From: Tropicimonas aquimaris
Lineage (GTDB): Bacteria > Pseudomonadota > Alphaproteobacteria > Rhodobacterales > Rhodobacteraceae
Reading direction: 5' to 3'
Length of the DNA: 64,000 nucleotides
NCBI RefSeq assembly: GCF_042676185.1
Contig: NZ_JBHTJT010000008.1
Span: 672,952-736,951, forward strand
The position numbers and the translations under genes are program-made. Under the pieces are notes generated by a model, which saw only the letters and a program-made list of their open reading frames with translations, was not told where the DNA came from and searched no databases. Position 1 is the stretch's first letter; every line of letters begins with the position of its first letter. Below are positions 26,625-35,927 of this stretch, piece after piece.

Positions 26625-27400
26625 CGTGTCGTCCGGTTGCTCACTGCCCATCCAACAGTGCGGCGAGATTGAAGGTCGAGGATCACTGCCGGGAAAAACC
26701 AGCGTTCCTGCGTCCATACAAAGCTAATGTTACCGGCCGATCTCCGGTTCGGGCGATCTGCCGAGAAGTCGCGATCCATCAGGTTGTGCGCGATGTTGAA
26801 GCTGTGCTTGCTGTCTGTCGTGGCCTTGAACTTCTTGCCTCTTTTCACAGATTTGCCGTTCTCACGCATCGGCCTGTCGACACGACGAAGAACGACATGG
26901 AGGCCAAGTCCCATCAACTCCTCGGTCGTGCGTGGGCGGCCATAGCTGCCTAGAGACTGGGCGAAATGCCCGCGAATGTGAGCGGCCAGGACCACCTTGT
27001 CCTTGCGCCATCTGTCGCTGAGCGGACGGCGGCGCTAGGCGCGATAATCCCAAGGCTAAAACCCATTGTATCACAGAGTCGGTGCTCCGGGATTTCGTAG
27101 CGGAGTTCTTCGACGAAGGCGAACCCCACCTGCTTCTTCCCGCGACGAACACCGTGGCCGTTTTTTCAAATCCCTCTCCTCCCGGAGCTGACGGTTCTCT
27201 TTCCGAAGTTCGGCGATCTCGCGTTCAAGATCTGATTGGATCTTGGGTTTCTCAGGACTGCCCTTGTCTTTGGTATCCAACGGCTCAGCTTTAAAAACTC
27301 AATCCGAAAATCCGCTGCTACTTGCTTTCGCGGCGACCCGTTGGTCAATGCTTCGCGCACCGCTGCAGCGCGGTATTCCTCTGTTGGGCGTGATCCCATC
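26625..27400 (-). mobile_element. Decayed IS3-family element (orfA and orfB fragments)
   Basis: orfA begins at ATG 27400 (MGSRPTEEYRAAAVREALTNGS), a helix-turn-helix transposase N terminus, and continues in another frame as the leucine-zipper part (LEREIAELRKENRQLREERD, 27230-27170). The orfB portion at 26995-26660 reads YGRPRTTEELMGLGL, SADRPNRRSAGNISFVWTQE and AVILDLQSRRTVGWAVSNR, typical IS3 integrase-core blocks with the first catalytic Asp region. Frameshifts and the missing C-terminal half show it is inactive. It abuts the IS256 fragment and lies next to the enoyl-CoA hydratase gene. Confidence 0.82.
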
Positions 27401-27467
27401 TGTGTTCTCCTTTTGCGACACGATAAGCGGTCAAAGGAGCAGCACAATCCCGCGACAGGTCCACGTT

Positions 27468-28268
27468 TCAGTCGCCGGAAAATACGCCGACCCGACGCTC
27501 AAGAAGCGCTGCGACTGCTTCCTCGTGGTCTGCCGTCTGGTGCGCGGCTCCTTGGTAGGCCGCAGATAACTCGAGGACTTGATCGAGCGTGGAAACCGTT
27601 CCCTCCCGCATCAGTCGCTTTGTCAAGCGAAGCTGTCTCGGTGGGTTTCGGGCAATCCTTTGGGCCAAGGTCATTGATGTGTCGAGCAATTCTTCGGGTG
27701 CTGTTACCTGCGAAACAAGGCCCCAGGCCAAGGCCGTGTGGGCGTCAACCGGATCAGCCGTGAAGGCCATTTCAGCAGCGCGTGACAGGCCAACCTGACG
27801 AGGCAGGATCCATGCCCCGCCATCGCCGGAGATTATGCCGACATTCACGAAATTCTCGGCAAATGTCGCAGTCTCGGACGCGATACGTATGTCGCAGAAC
27901 AACGCAAGGTCGCAGCCCGCGCCGTAAGCTGGGCCATTTATCGCAGCGATCAGGGGCACCTCGACGGACCAGACCGCCTTGGCCACGCGCTGTATCCCGG
28001 CGCGATATGCATTGCGCACGGCAATCGCATCGCCGGCGAAGATGCCCTCCTTGTTGCGCATGTGTTTCAGATTGCCGCCCGAGGAGAAGGCCTTGCCCGC
28101 CCCGGTCAGGATCGCGCAGCGGATCGACTGGTCGGCATTGAGCCAGTCCATGGCGGCACAGATCTCGGCCACCATGTCGGTGTCGGTGATCGGGTTGCGC
28201 AGTTCAGGCATGTTGAGGGTCAGCGTGGCGATTCCGTCCTCTTGCGTGATCAGGAACTTGTCGCTCAT
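27468..28268 (-). CDS. Enoyl-CoA hydratase/isomerase family protein
   Basis: 266 aa crotonase-fold enzyme. Oxyanion-hole segments are GKAFSSGGNLKHM (~58-70) and GPAYGAGCDLALFCD (~111-125), followed by VGIISGDGGAWILPRQVG. In this alignment the first hydratase Glu position is not clearly Glu, whereas D in SGDGG occupies the other catalytic site, so isomerase, hydratase or lyase activity are all possible. It is the last gene of the catabolic run. The IS3 remnant starts about 70 bases past its stop, but the protein appears complete. It overlaps the CoA-transferase by ATGA. Confidence 0.9.
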   Translation of the reverse strand: MSDKFLITQEDGIATLTLNMPELRNPITDTDMVAEICAAMDWLNADQSIRCAILTGAGKAFSSGGNLKHMRNKEGIFAGDAIAVRNAYRAGIQRVAKAVWSVEVPLIAAINGPAYGAGCDLALFCDIRIASETATFAENFVNVGIISGDGGAWILPRQVGLSRAAEMAFTADPVDAHTALAWGLVSQVTAPEELLDTSMTLAQRIARNPPRQLRLTKRLMREGTVSTLDQVLELSAAYQGAAHQTADHEEAVAALLERRVGVFSGD

Positions 28269-29548
28269 GGAGTGCCTCCGGCTTTGGGTTTGGCGCGGGT
28301 ATCCCCTATCGTGCCATCAGACATAAGGGCCCCGAGATCGAAGGTTGACGGGTCGAGCAATCGCGACAGGACCGCACCCGTATCCGCGCCGAGATCGGGG
28401 GCGGCAAGCGGTGCAACAGCCGGTGTCCGCGATAGCTTCAGTGGAGAGCCGACACCCACCAGCGCGCCGCCATCCGGCGTTGTGGGATATGTCTGCAGCT
28501 CGCGGAACCGGACGTGGGGATCGGCGAAAACCCGTTCGATGGTGTTGATCGGCCCGACGGGTACATTGGCTGCATTCAGGGTCGTTATCCAATCGTCCAT
28601 GCTGCGCCCTGACATCAGACCCTGAAGGATGGGGATCAACACGTCTCGATTGCGCACCCGGCCTGGATTGGTGGCAAAGCGTTTGTCTTTCGCCAACCCC
28701 GGCGCGCCGGCCGCCTTGCAAAACCGGGCAAACTGACCGTCATTTCCTACGGCGAGGATAACGTGACCGTCACTCGCGGCGAACGCCTGGTATGGAACGA
28801 TACTAGGATGTGCATTGCCAAGGCGGCCCGGCGAGGTGCCGGTGGCCAGGAAATTCATCGCCTGGTTGGCGAGCGTGGCGACCTGAACATCCAGCAAGGA
28901 CATGTCGATATGCTGCCCTTCGCCGGTGGCATCACGGTGTCGCAAAGCAGACAAGATGCCGATGACCGCGTAAAGCCCGGTGAGCACGTCTGTGAGCGCC
29001 ACGCCAACTTTCATCGGTTCCGCACCCGGTGTCCCATCGGGTTGGCCGGTCACGCTCATCAGCCCGCCCATGGCCTGGATCAGGAAGTCGTAACCGGCGC
29101 GGTTCGCATAGGGCCCGGTTTGCCCGAACCCGGTGATCGAGCAATAAACGATATCGGGTTTGATCGCCTCAATGGAGGCATAATCGAGCCCGTATTTTGC
29201 AAGGCCGCCGACCTTGAAATTCTCGATGACCACGTCGCATTGGCCAGCCAATGCCTTCAGAACCCGTTGACCTTCCGGCCGGACCATATCGACCGTGACC
29301 GATTTCTTACTCCGGTTAGCACTATGAAAGTAGGCGGCACCACGATCTCTGCCCTGTTGGTCGGTAACGTTTGGCGGGCCCCAACTGCGGGTGTCGTCGC
29401 CCACGCCGGGACGTTCGATCTTGATCACCTCAGCCCCCATATCCGCAAGGATCTGCGTGGCCCACGGGCCCGCAAGGATCCGGGTCATGTCCAGCACGCG
29501 CAGTCCGGAAAGGGCGGCTCCGGGCGCGGTTTTTGAGGTCTCGGTCAT
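28265..29548 (-). CDS. Class III CoA-transferase (CaiB/BaiF family)
   Basis: 427 aa from ATG 29548 (MTETSKTAPGAALSGLRVLDMTR), with AGGCGGA upstream; the frame extends 42 codons further without family similarity. Typical class III features: the VLDMTRILAGPWATQILADMGA opening (given as a family landmark in two parts, VLDMTRILAGP and ADMGAEVIKIE), the catalytic Asp in the MSLLDVQV region, and GYDFLIQAMGGLMSVTG. It would move CoA between acids, activating the pathway substrate. It overlaps the enoyl-CoA hydratase and is seven bases from NIPSNAP, so translational coupling is likely. Confidence 0.92.
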   Translation of the reverse strand: MTETSKTAPGAALSGLRVLDMTRILAGPWATQILADMGAEVIKIERPGVGDDTRSWGPPNVTDQQGRDRGAAYFHSANRSKKSVTVDMVRPEGQRVLKALAGQCDVVIENFKVGGLAKYGLDYASIEAIKPDIVYCSITGFGQTGPYANRAGYDFLIQAMGGLMSVTGQPDGTPGAEPMKVGVALTDVLTGLYAVIGILSALRHRDATGEGQHIDMSLLDVQVATLANQAMNFLATGTSPGRLGNAHPSIVPYQAFAASDGHVILAVGNDGQFARFCKAAGAPGLAKDKRFATNPGRVRNRDVLIPILQGLMSGRSMDDWITTLNAANVPVGPINTIERVFADPHVRFRELQTYPTTPDGGALVGVGSPLKLSRTPAVAPLAAPDLGADTGAVLSRLLDPSTFDLGALMSDGTIGDTRAKPKAGGTP

Positions 29549-29555
29549 GTTCCGC

Positions 29556-29885
29556 CTAGCGCATGGTGGAAAAAGCGGTTGGAGCGAGGAAACTGGACGC
29601 AATATTTGCGACCACCTCTCCATGGGCCTCTTGATGCGCCGCGCGCGCGGCGAGCCATTCGGGATCGCTGGCAAAAGTGTTCCAGAGCCGCTCGCGTTCC
29701 TCCAGTGACTCCCAGGCCAGGAAATAAGTCAGGTCGTGGTTCGAGGGGCCGACAAGAGTGGTGAAAAAGCCCACCGGGCGCAGACCGATCCGCTCCCATA
29801 TCCGGAGGGTCGAATTCTCGAACCGCTGCAGCAGTGCCGGCATACCGCCGGGAACGCAGGAATAGATGCGCATCTCGTAGATCAT
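29556..29885 (-). CDS. NIPSNAP-family protein
   Basis: 109 aa dimeric alpha/beta-barrel-type protein. The start MIYEMRIYSCVPGGMPALLQRF and the mid segment VGPSNHDLTYFLAWESLEERE are the NIPSNAP pattern. Members are frequently encoded inside catabolic operons with CoA-transferases and dehydrogenases; their activity is rarely known (monooxygenase- or isomerase-like ferredoxin fold). No signal peptide. It is 17 bases from the aldehyde dehydrogenase and 7 from the CoA-transferase. Confidence 0.88.
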   Translation of the reverse strand: MIYEMRIYSCVPGGMPALLQRFENSTLRIWERIGLRPVGFFTTLVGPSNHDLTYFLAWESLEERERLWNTFASDPEWLAARAAHQEAHGEVVANIASSFLAPTAFSTMR

Positions 29886-29902
29886 GGTTTGTCCTTGCGG
29901 TG

Positions 29903-31339
29903 TCAGGCCATTGTGTAGGCAGTTTTAACTGTGGTGAAGAATTCGGCGGCATAGCGGCCCTGTTCGCGCGGCCCATGGCTAGACGCCTTGCGCCCACCGA
30001 AGGGTACGTGGAAATCGACGCCTGCTGTTGGCAGGTTGACCATCACCATACCGGCTTCGGCGTTGCGCTTGAAATGGGTGGCATGCTTCAGGCTGGTGGT
30101 GGCGATACCAGCAGACAAGCCGAATTCGGTATCATTGGCGACGCTGAGCGCCTCGTCATAGTCCTTGACCGCGATTACCGCGGCCACGGGGCCAAAGATC
30201 TCCTCGCGCGCAATTCTCATCTGGTTGTTGCAATCGGCAAACAGGGCAGGCATCTGGAAATAGCCCTCGGTGTCGCGGCTCACGCGTTCGCCCCCTGCCA
30301 CCAGACGGGCGCCTTCATCCTGGCCGATCTCGATATATTTCTCGTTTTGCGAAAGTTGGCTCTCGTCGACAACGGGGCCAATCTGAGTCTCGGGTTCAAG
30401 GGCGTTGCCCACGCGCAAGCCCGCCATTCGTTCGGTCATCTTGTCGAGAAACGCGCCCTCGATGGCCTCCTCAACGATGATCCGCGATGACGCAGTGCAG
30501 CGCTGACCGGTCGAGAAGAACGCGCCGTTGATGACGCAATCGACGGCCACGTCCAGATCGGCGTCGGCCAGGACGACGAAGGGGTTCTTGCCGCCCATCT
30601 CCAGCTGCACCTTGCGCATGAGTTGCGCGGATTTCGCGGCCAGCGCAGCCCCCGTCGGAACGGAACCGGTAAAGGTCAGGGCAGCGACGTCCGGGTTGTC
30701 GACGATGGTTTGGCCGACGACCGATCCGCGCCCCATTACCAGGTTCAGAACCCCGTCCGGCAGGCCGGCACGCCGCAGGATGTCGACCAGCGCCCAGGCA
30801 CAACCAGGCACCAGGTCGGCCGGCTTGAAAACAACCGTGTTGCCGTAGCAAAGAGCAGGCGCCAGCTTCCACGCTGGGATTGCGATAGGGAAATTCCATG
30901 GCGTAATGATTCCAACAACGCCCATGGGTTCCCGCGTGATCTCGACGCCGACACCGGGCCGAATGGAAGGCAGGACTTCGCCTGTCAGGCGCAGTGCCTC
31001 TCCCGCGAAAAAGTCGAATATCTGGGCGGCGCGGACCGTTTCACCGATGCCCTCGGCCAGGGTCTTGCCTTCCTCGCGCGACAGCAACTGCCCCAGTTCC
31101 TCCTTGCGAGCCAGAATCTCGTCGGACGCCGCGCGCAACACAGCGTGCCGTTCCAATGGGGTCGAGCGGGACCACGCAGGGAAAGCCGCCTTGGCGGCAT
31201 CAATCGCCATTCGGGTCTGCGCGGCGCTGGCTCGAGCATAGAGGCCCACGATATCCGTTGTGTCGGACGGGTTGATGTTGGGCGCTGCGTCCCCAGCGAC
31301 CCAGTCGCCTCCGACAAGGTTCGGCTTCGGTTCTGACAT
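29903..31339 (-). CDS. NAD(P)-dependent aldehyde dehydrogenase (semialdehyde type)
   Basis: 478 aa. Landmarks: GIITPWNFPIAIPAWKLAPAL near 139-159 (two parts: ITPWNFP, IPAWKLAPAL), VFKPADLVP, catalytic Glu in LEMGGKNP near 247, catalytic Cys C281 in GQRCTASSR, and EEIFGPVAAV near 380. The sequence type is close to alpha-ketoglutaric semialdehyde and succinate semialdehyde dehydrogenases, giving a carboxylate from a C4-C5 semialdehyde. In this operon it would oxidise an aldehyde released after ring cleavage or hydrolysis (inference). Confidence 0.93.
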   Translation of the reverse strand: MSEPKPNLVGGDWVAGDAAPNINPSDTTDIVGLYARASAAQTRMAIDAAKAAFPAWSRSTPLERHAVLRAASDEILARKEELGQLLSREEGKTLAEGIGETVRAAQIFDFFAGEALRLTGEVLPSIRPGVGVEITREPMGVVGIITPWNFPIAIPAWKLAPALCYGNTVVFKPADLVPGCAWALVDILRRAGLPDGVLNLVMGRGSVVGQTIVDNPDVAALTFTGSVPTGAALAAKSAQLMRKVQLEMGGKNPFVVLADADLDVAVDCVINGAFFSTGQRCTASSRIIVEEAIEGAFLDKMTERMAGLRVGNALEPETQIGPVVDESQLSQNEKYIEIGQDEGARLVAGGERVSRDTEGYFQMPALFADCNNQMRIAREEIFGPVAAVIAVKDYDEALSVANDTEFGLSAGIATTSLKHATHFKRNAEAGMVMVNLPTAGVDFHVPFGGRKASSHGPREQGRYAAEFFTTVKTAYTMA

Positions 31340-31369
31340 GACTGTCTCCGGTGGTTCGGGGTGTTTGGA

Positions 31370-31741
31370 TCAGCCGATGACTGCGGTCTGATCGGAGTAT
31401 CTGACGGTCACGGTCATCGCGCCTTCGTTGAGCATCCAGCGATGCAAACTGTACTGGCGTAGCCCCGCGGCATGAAAAGGATCGGCATCGGCCAATGCAC
31501 GAGCTTCGGCTTCATCCGGGGCGCGCACGATAATCATGCCTCCGGTGGGGGTGGTTCCACCGTCTTCAAAGATCGGGCCTGCGCCGAAAAGGGTTCCCTC
31601 GCGTTCCATCGCTATCTGGTAGTCGAGATGTGCGGGCAAAAGGTCTTGCATTCCGGGGCCACGGGCAGGTCTCGTAGTGATGACCCAGAGGGACTGGCGA
31701 AGCATCGTGGCGTAGAGTTCTTCCGGGGTTTTCGCAGTCAT
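31370..31741 (-). CDS. YciI-like protein
   Basis: 123 aa ferredoxin-like dimeric protein. The core (LWVITTRPARGPGMQDLLPAHLDYQ, GTLFGAGPIFEDGG, MIIVRAPDEAEARALADADPFHAAGL, as separate blocks) fits the YCII family with the conserved His and Asp pair in HLDY and DPF. YciI proteins in catabolic operons act as small isomerases, muconolactone-type enzymes or dehydrochlorinases. Here it may isomerise a lactone or cleavage product (inference). It lies 30 bases from the aldehyde dehydrogenase. Confidence 0.85.
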   Translation of the reverse strand: MTAKTPEELYATMLRQSLWVITTRPARGPGMQDLLPAHLDYQIAMEREGTLFGAGPIFEDGGTTPTGGMIIVRAPDEAEARALADADPFHAAGLRQYSLHRWMLNEGAMTVTVRYSDQTAVIG

Positions 31742-31809
31742 GCCGCCCTCATGGTCTTGATGATGTGAGAACGGCGCACGGCAACAGGATCACCGTGCGC
31801 CGAAATGGT

Positions 31810-32769
31810 TTAGCGCCGCTCGATACCCGCGGCCGCGATGACCTCGGTCCAGACCGCAATTTGGCGCTCGATCAGCGCTTTCAGTTCCTCACTGGTAGAA
31901 CCGCCCGGAGCCGCACCAAGGGCTGCGATTTTTTCCTGAACGTCAGGCTGCGCAAGGGCTTTTCCGATAGAAGTGGACAGGATCTCCACAACATCATCCG
32001 GCACGCCGGCGGGGGCGCCAAGACCGGTCCAGGAAACGACATCAAAGCCCGGCGCAACCGTTTCGTTCAGCGTCGGAACATCTGGCGCATCGGGCCAGCG
32101 CTCGGCCGAGGTCACTGCAAGGATGTCATAGACTCCCGCTTCGGCCTGACCGGAGATCACGGTGCCGGTGTCGATGATCACGTTGACTTCGCCGCCCATC
32201 AAAGCGGTCGAGGCCGCTGCGCCCCCTTTGTAGGGTACATGGATGAACTCGGCACCTGTCTGCAGATCCAGAAGCTCCCCGGTCAGGTGCTGGGTCGAGC
32301 CGACGCCGGAATGGCCGATCACGATGCTGCCCGGTTCGGCTCGTGCAGCTTCGATCAGGGCCGTGATGGATTCGTACTCACCGGCGCGCGCGGCGACGAA
32401 GAACGGGAACTGTCCCAGGGTCGAAAGAAAGGTAAAATCATTCACAGAGTCGTAGGGCAGTTCGTTATAGAGCGCCGCGGCAACCGCATGCCCGCCGACA
32501 AGCAACTGCATCGTGTAGCCATCAGGCGCTTCGCTGGCCACATAACCCGAAGCCACGGTGCCACCTGCGCCAGGACGCGACTCCACGACGACGGGCTCTC
32601 CCAGATCCGCCGAGATTGCCTCGGCCATGATGCGGGACACGGTGTCAGCATTTCCGCCCGCACCGAAGCCGTGAACGATCCGCATCGCGCGATCGGGGAA
32701 ACCCTGTGCGAATGAAGGCGCGGCCAGCGCCAGCGTCAGCGGCAAAGCGACGAGTAGTTTCTTGATCAT
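31810..32769 (-). CDS. tctC: Tripartite tricarboxylate transporter substrate-binding protein (TctC/Bug)
   Basis: 319 aa periplasmic protein. Signal peptide residues 1-~22 (MIKKLLVALPLTLALAAPSFA), then the Bug-family core: FPDRAMRIVHGFGAGGNADTVSR, where the GAGG loop binds a ligand carboxylate, and DLQTGAEFIHVPYKGGAAA with the second carboxylate loop. It captures a carboxylated compound and hands it to TctBA. The ligand is not predictable. Unusually, tctC lies downstream of tctA; the order in transcription is tctB, tctA, tctC. Confidence 0.93.
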   Translation of the reverse strand: MIKKLLVALPLTLALAAPSFAQGFPDRAMRIVHGFGAGGNADTVSRIMAEAISADLGEPVVVESRPGAGGTVASGYVASEAPDGYTMQLLVGGHAVAAALYNELPYDSVNDFTFLSTLGQFPFFVAARAGEYESITALIEAARAEPGSIVIGHSGVGSTQHLTGELLDLQTGAEFIHVPYKGGAAASTALMGGEVNVIIDTGTVISGQAEAGVYDILAVTSAERWPDAPDVPTLNETVAPGFDVVSWTGLGAPAGVPDDVVEILSTSIGKALAQPDVQEKIAALGAAPGGSTSEELKALIERQIAVWTEVIAAAGIERR

Positions 32770-32866
32770 TGTCTTCCTCCCAAGGTTTTCGGACGTCCTG
32801 TTTTTTATGGCCTCGGACCTCCCTTCGGCCTAATACGCGCCCTCTGTCGGGCACGGACTTTCCCGG

Positions 32867-34366
32867 TCACGACAGCACCCGGGCGGTTTTTCGCCGGGCT
32901 TTGATACTCGACCGAATTGCAAACACGACCAGCACCACCGAACACGCAACGAGAATCGCGCTGATAGGGCGGGTCAAGAAAACAGTGAAATCACCACGAT
33001 AGATAAGCATTGCGCGCCGGAAGTTGTCCTCAAGCAGTGGCCCAAGGACAAAGCCCAGAAGCACGGGTGCCGGTTCGAACCGGTAGTTCTTCATGACGTA
33101 ACCCAGAATGCCGAAGGCCAGCGTGAGAACCACATCGGTGACACTGGTGCGGTGCGAATATACGCCTACGCAGATCATCACGATGATCACCGGATAAAGC
33201 TTCTGGTACGGGATGCGCAGCAACAGAACCCAAAGCCGGATCAAAGGTATGTTGATCAGCAGCAAGATGATGTTGCCGACAAAGAAGCTCGCGATGACGC
33301 CCCAGAACAGCTCGGGCTGATCGACCATCAGACGCGGACCGGGGATTATGCCGTTCAGGATCAGCGCACCGATGATCAGCGCCATGACGGCATCGCCGGG
33401 AATGCCAAGGGTGAGCGTTGGGATGAACCCGGTCTGTGCCGCAGCGTTGTTGGCGGATTCTGGCCCGGCAAGGCCCGGCAGGTGCCCGGTCCCGAATTTC
33501 TCTGGCGTGCGTGAAACGCGCTTTTCGATCGCATAGGCCATGAAGGACGCAATCGCCGCTCCGGTTCCCGGCAGGGCGCCGAAGAAACTGCCGATGCTGG
33601 AGCCGCGCAGGATGGGCAACCCAAGGGTTCGCGCCTCGGCTCTTGTCGGGATCACATCGCGCATCCGGATAGACATAACGCGGCCCGGTGTGCTTCGGAC
33701 AGCCGCGTTGCGGATGATCTCGCTGACACCGAACAGACCCATTGCAAGCGACACAAGGCTTATTCCGTCGGCCAGTTCGGGTATCGCGACAAAGCGGTAA
33801 TAGCCGGTTGTCTGGTCGGCGCCGACAAGTCCTAGCGCGATCCCCAGAACCACCATCGCAAACGAACGGATCTGCGACCCGGTCCCGATCAGCGAGGCGG
33901 CCAGCAATCCAAGAATGACCAGCATCGCATATTCCGGCGCACCGAAGCGCAGGGCGATTATCGTCATCGGGATCGCGGCCAGAACCAAAATTGCAACGCC
34001 AAACATACCCCCGACAAAAGAGGAAAACGCCGCCACGAACAAAGCCAGTCCCCCGCGGTTGCTCTTGGACAACGGGTAACCTTCGAGGCAGGTCACGACC
34101 GACGACGGCGTGCCCGGCAAATTCAGCAGAATGGAGGCGATCGACCCGCCATATTGCGAGCCGTAATAGATGCCGGCCAACATGATCATCGACGTGGTCG
34201 CATCGAGATAGAAGGTCACCGGCAGCAGCAAGGAAATCGCGGTGATGGCCCCGATCCCTGGCAAGACCCCGATCAACTGTCCGATAAAGACCCCGATGAA
34301 CGCATACATCAGTATTTGAGGTTGCAGGACGACACCCAGGCCAAGGAGGAACTGATCAATCATCAT
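32867..34366 (-). CDS. tctA: Tripartite tricarboxylate transporter large permease (TctA)
   Basis: About 499 aa integral inner-membrane protein with around 11-12 helices. TctA hallmarks are PGIGAITAISLLLPVTF and ASILLNLPGTPSSVVTCLEGYPL near the N terminus, repeated later as FFGALPGTGAAIASFMAYAIEK and LTLGIPGDAVMALIIGAL. These are inverted-repeat motifs with conserved glycine-proline loops. Start: two tandem ATGs (34366, 34363); the GGAGG is better spaced for the second. The start overlaps the tctB stop (TAATG). Confidence 0.93.
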   Translation of the reverse strand: MMIDQFLLGLGVVLQPQILMYAFIGVFIGQLIGVLPGIGAITAISLLLPVTFYLDATTSMIMLAGIYYGSQYGGSIASILLNLPGTPSSVVTCLEGYPLSKSNRGGLALFVAAFSSFVGGMFGVAILVLAAIPMTIIALRFGAPEYAMLVILGLLAASLIGTGSQIRSFAMVVLGIALGLVGADQTTGYYRFVAIPELADGISLVSLAMGLFGVSEIIRNAAVRSTPGRVMSIRMRDVIPTRAEARTLGLPILRGSSIGSFFGALPGTGAAIASFMAYAIEKRVSRTPEKFGTGHLPGLAGPESANNAAAQTGFIPTLTLGIPGDAVMALIIGALILNGIIPGPRLMVDQPELFWGVIASFFVGNIILLLINIPLIRLWVLLLRIPYQKLYPVIIVMICVGVYSHRTSVTDVVLTLAFGILGYVMKNYRFEPAPVLLGFVLGPLLEDNFRRAMLIYRGDFTVFLTRPISAILVACSVVLVVFAIRSSIKARRKTARVLS

Positions 34367-34830
34367 TACCTCCAGAACGCCGGGATCGGCAGTTCGAGGG
34401 CTACAACGAACAGAAGCCATCCGCCAAGTGTCGCCAGGATCGCGTATACCAGTATGTTCAGCGGGCGTGCATCGAAATCCGCGAACATCGAGACGGTGAC
34501 TGCTAGGAACATGGACGGAACAAGGCCCACCCTATCCACAACGGATGCAAAAATGAGGATCGCCGCAGATACGAAGATCAGGCCTCGCCAGTGGATTTTC
34601 TCGCCACGCGCATGGCTCGGGGCCGATAAGTCGATGGCAATGATCGCAGCAGCTAGCGCACAGATCACGAACCCAACCACGCGCGGGATGAAACCTGGCC
34701 CCATCTGAGTCAGTTTGCCGACAGGGTAATTCCAGGCCACGACGAGGATAATAAGCCCGATCAGCAGAAGCACGCCACCGCTCGAGGCACGCTTTGCGAT
34801 GGATGGTTGTACTTGGTCTACGCCTTGCAT
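34366..34830 (-). CDS. tctB: Tripartite tricarboxylate transporter small subunit (TctB)
   Basis: 154 aa with four hydrophobic segments (near 16-36, 48-68, 82-100, 118-150). The pattern GVLLLIGLIILVVAWNYPVG followed by MGPGFIPRVVG is typical of TctB, where MGPGxFP is the most conserved stretch. It works as an essential small membrane partner of TctA. It is the first of the three transporter genes and is preceded by 62 bases after the Ldh-type dehydrogenase. Confidence 0.9.
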   Translation of the reverse strand: MQGVDQVQPSIAKRASSGGVLLLIGLIILVVAWNYPVGKLTQMGPGFIPRVVGFVICALAAAIIAIDLSAPSHARGEKIHWRGLIFVSAAILIFASVVDRVGLVPSMFLAVTVSMFADFDARPLNILVYAILATLGGWLLFVVALELPIPAFWR

Positions 34831-34892
34831 TTTGCCTCTCCCTGTTGGCGTCGATGCGTCGTGACTGTCGTGGTCTCGCGGAACCTTTGCCG

Positions 34893-35927
34893 CTAAGGGG
34901 GCGGCATGGATGTCGGTGCGGCAATGCCGAACTTGGCGGCCATGTCGGCCAGTCGGTTGAGCGTGCCCTCCGCAATCGGAATGCCCGTCTTATTGCGTTC
35001 TTCGGCAAGCCGAAATCCGCGCTCACCCGGCATCAGGATTTCCTCCGTGCCCAGTGCTTTAGGTAGCGCCTTGAGGCTGCTGGCCAATTCAGCGATCTGG
35101 CTGGCAAAAACTTCAGGATCCGAAAATGCCTCAATTCTGATGGCCAGTGCAGCGCCGTTCATTGCGCCCTTGCCCCCCGACAAGACGCCCGAGATTGCAG
35201 GATTGGAGACCAGAACGCTGGCCAGTATCTCGATCATCAGCGACAATCCCGATCCCTTGGGACCGCCAAGCGGCGTCAGGGTCGAGACTTTCGCGGGGTC
35301 GGTCGCCGGCGCGCCGTTGGCGTCGATGGCCCAACCTTCCGGGATCGACCTGCCTGCATCCCTGGCGTGCATGATCTTGCCAAGCGCCACGGTCGATGTG
35401 GACATATCCAGCAACAGCGGCAATCCGCGACCGGGGACTGCGATCGAGATCGGGTTGGTCGACAGCCCGGCAACCCGTGCGCCATGATAGGCCATCAAGG
35501 GGCCCGAGGCGGTCATTACAATACCCAGATATCCCCGCTCGGCCGCCCGCAGAGCGAAATAACCGACCGCGCCCGCATGGGTGATGTTGCGCGCCGAGCA
35601 CCAGCCAATCCCAAGGCGGCTGGCGATTTCCACCGCCGTATCTGTCGCGGTCACCATCGCTGAAGGCCCCGGAGCGCGGGCTGCTTCAACCACCGCGACT
35701 GCGCCCTCTTGCGACACGACCGACGGAACGGCGGCGGGATCGATCATGCCCTTCTCGACCATTTCTCCATAGCGCGGGATGCGCAGGACACCATGGGAAT
35801 CCGCACCTCGAGCGTTCGCCCAGACAAGGATATCCGCTGTCCGCTCCGCGTGACACGGCGAATAGCCGGCCGCATGCAACAGCGCTTCGGCATAATCCTT
35901 CAGATCCTCGGCACGAAACCGGGTCAT
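34893..35927 (-). CDS. Ldh2-family malate/lactate-type dehydrogenase
   Basis: 344 aa from ATG 35927 (MTRFRAEDLKDYAEALLHAAG). It belongs to the LDH2/MDH2 family (YlbC, AllD-like), not the classical Rossmann LDH. The N-terminal motif ANARGADSHGVLRIPRY holds the conserved SHG catalytic region; the NAD(P)-binding segment is THAGAVGYFALRAAERG, and LDMSTSTVALGKI and GGPKGSGLSLMIEIL follow. It oxidises a 2-hydroxyacid (malate, ureidoglycolate, sulfolactate or similar). It overlaps the hydrolase upstream by ATGA, so their reactions are probably linked. Confidence 0.9.
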   Translation of the reverse strand: MTRFRAEDLKDYAEALLHAAGYSPCHAERTADILVWANARGADSHGVLRIPRYGEMVEKGMIDPAAVPSVVSQEGAVAVVEAARAPGPSAMVTATDTAVEIASRLGIGWCSARNITHAGAVGYFALRAAERGYLGIVMTASGPLMAYHGARVAGLSTNPISIAVPGRGLPLLLDMSTSTVALGKIMHARDAGRSIPEGWAIDANGAPATDPAKVSTLTPLGGPKGSGLSLMIEILASVLVSNPAISGVLSGGKGAMNGAALAIRIEAFSDPEVFASQIAELASSLKALPKALGTEEILMPGERGFRLAEERNKTGIPIAEGTLNRLADMAAKFGIAAPTSMPPP

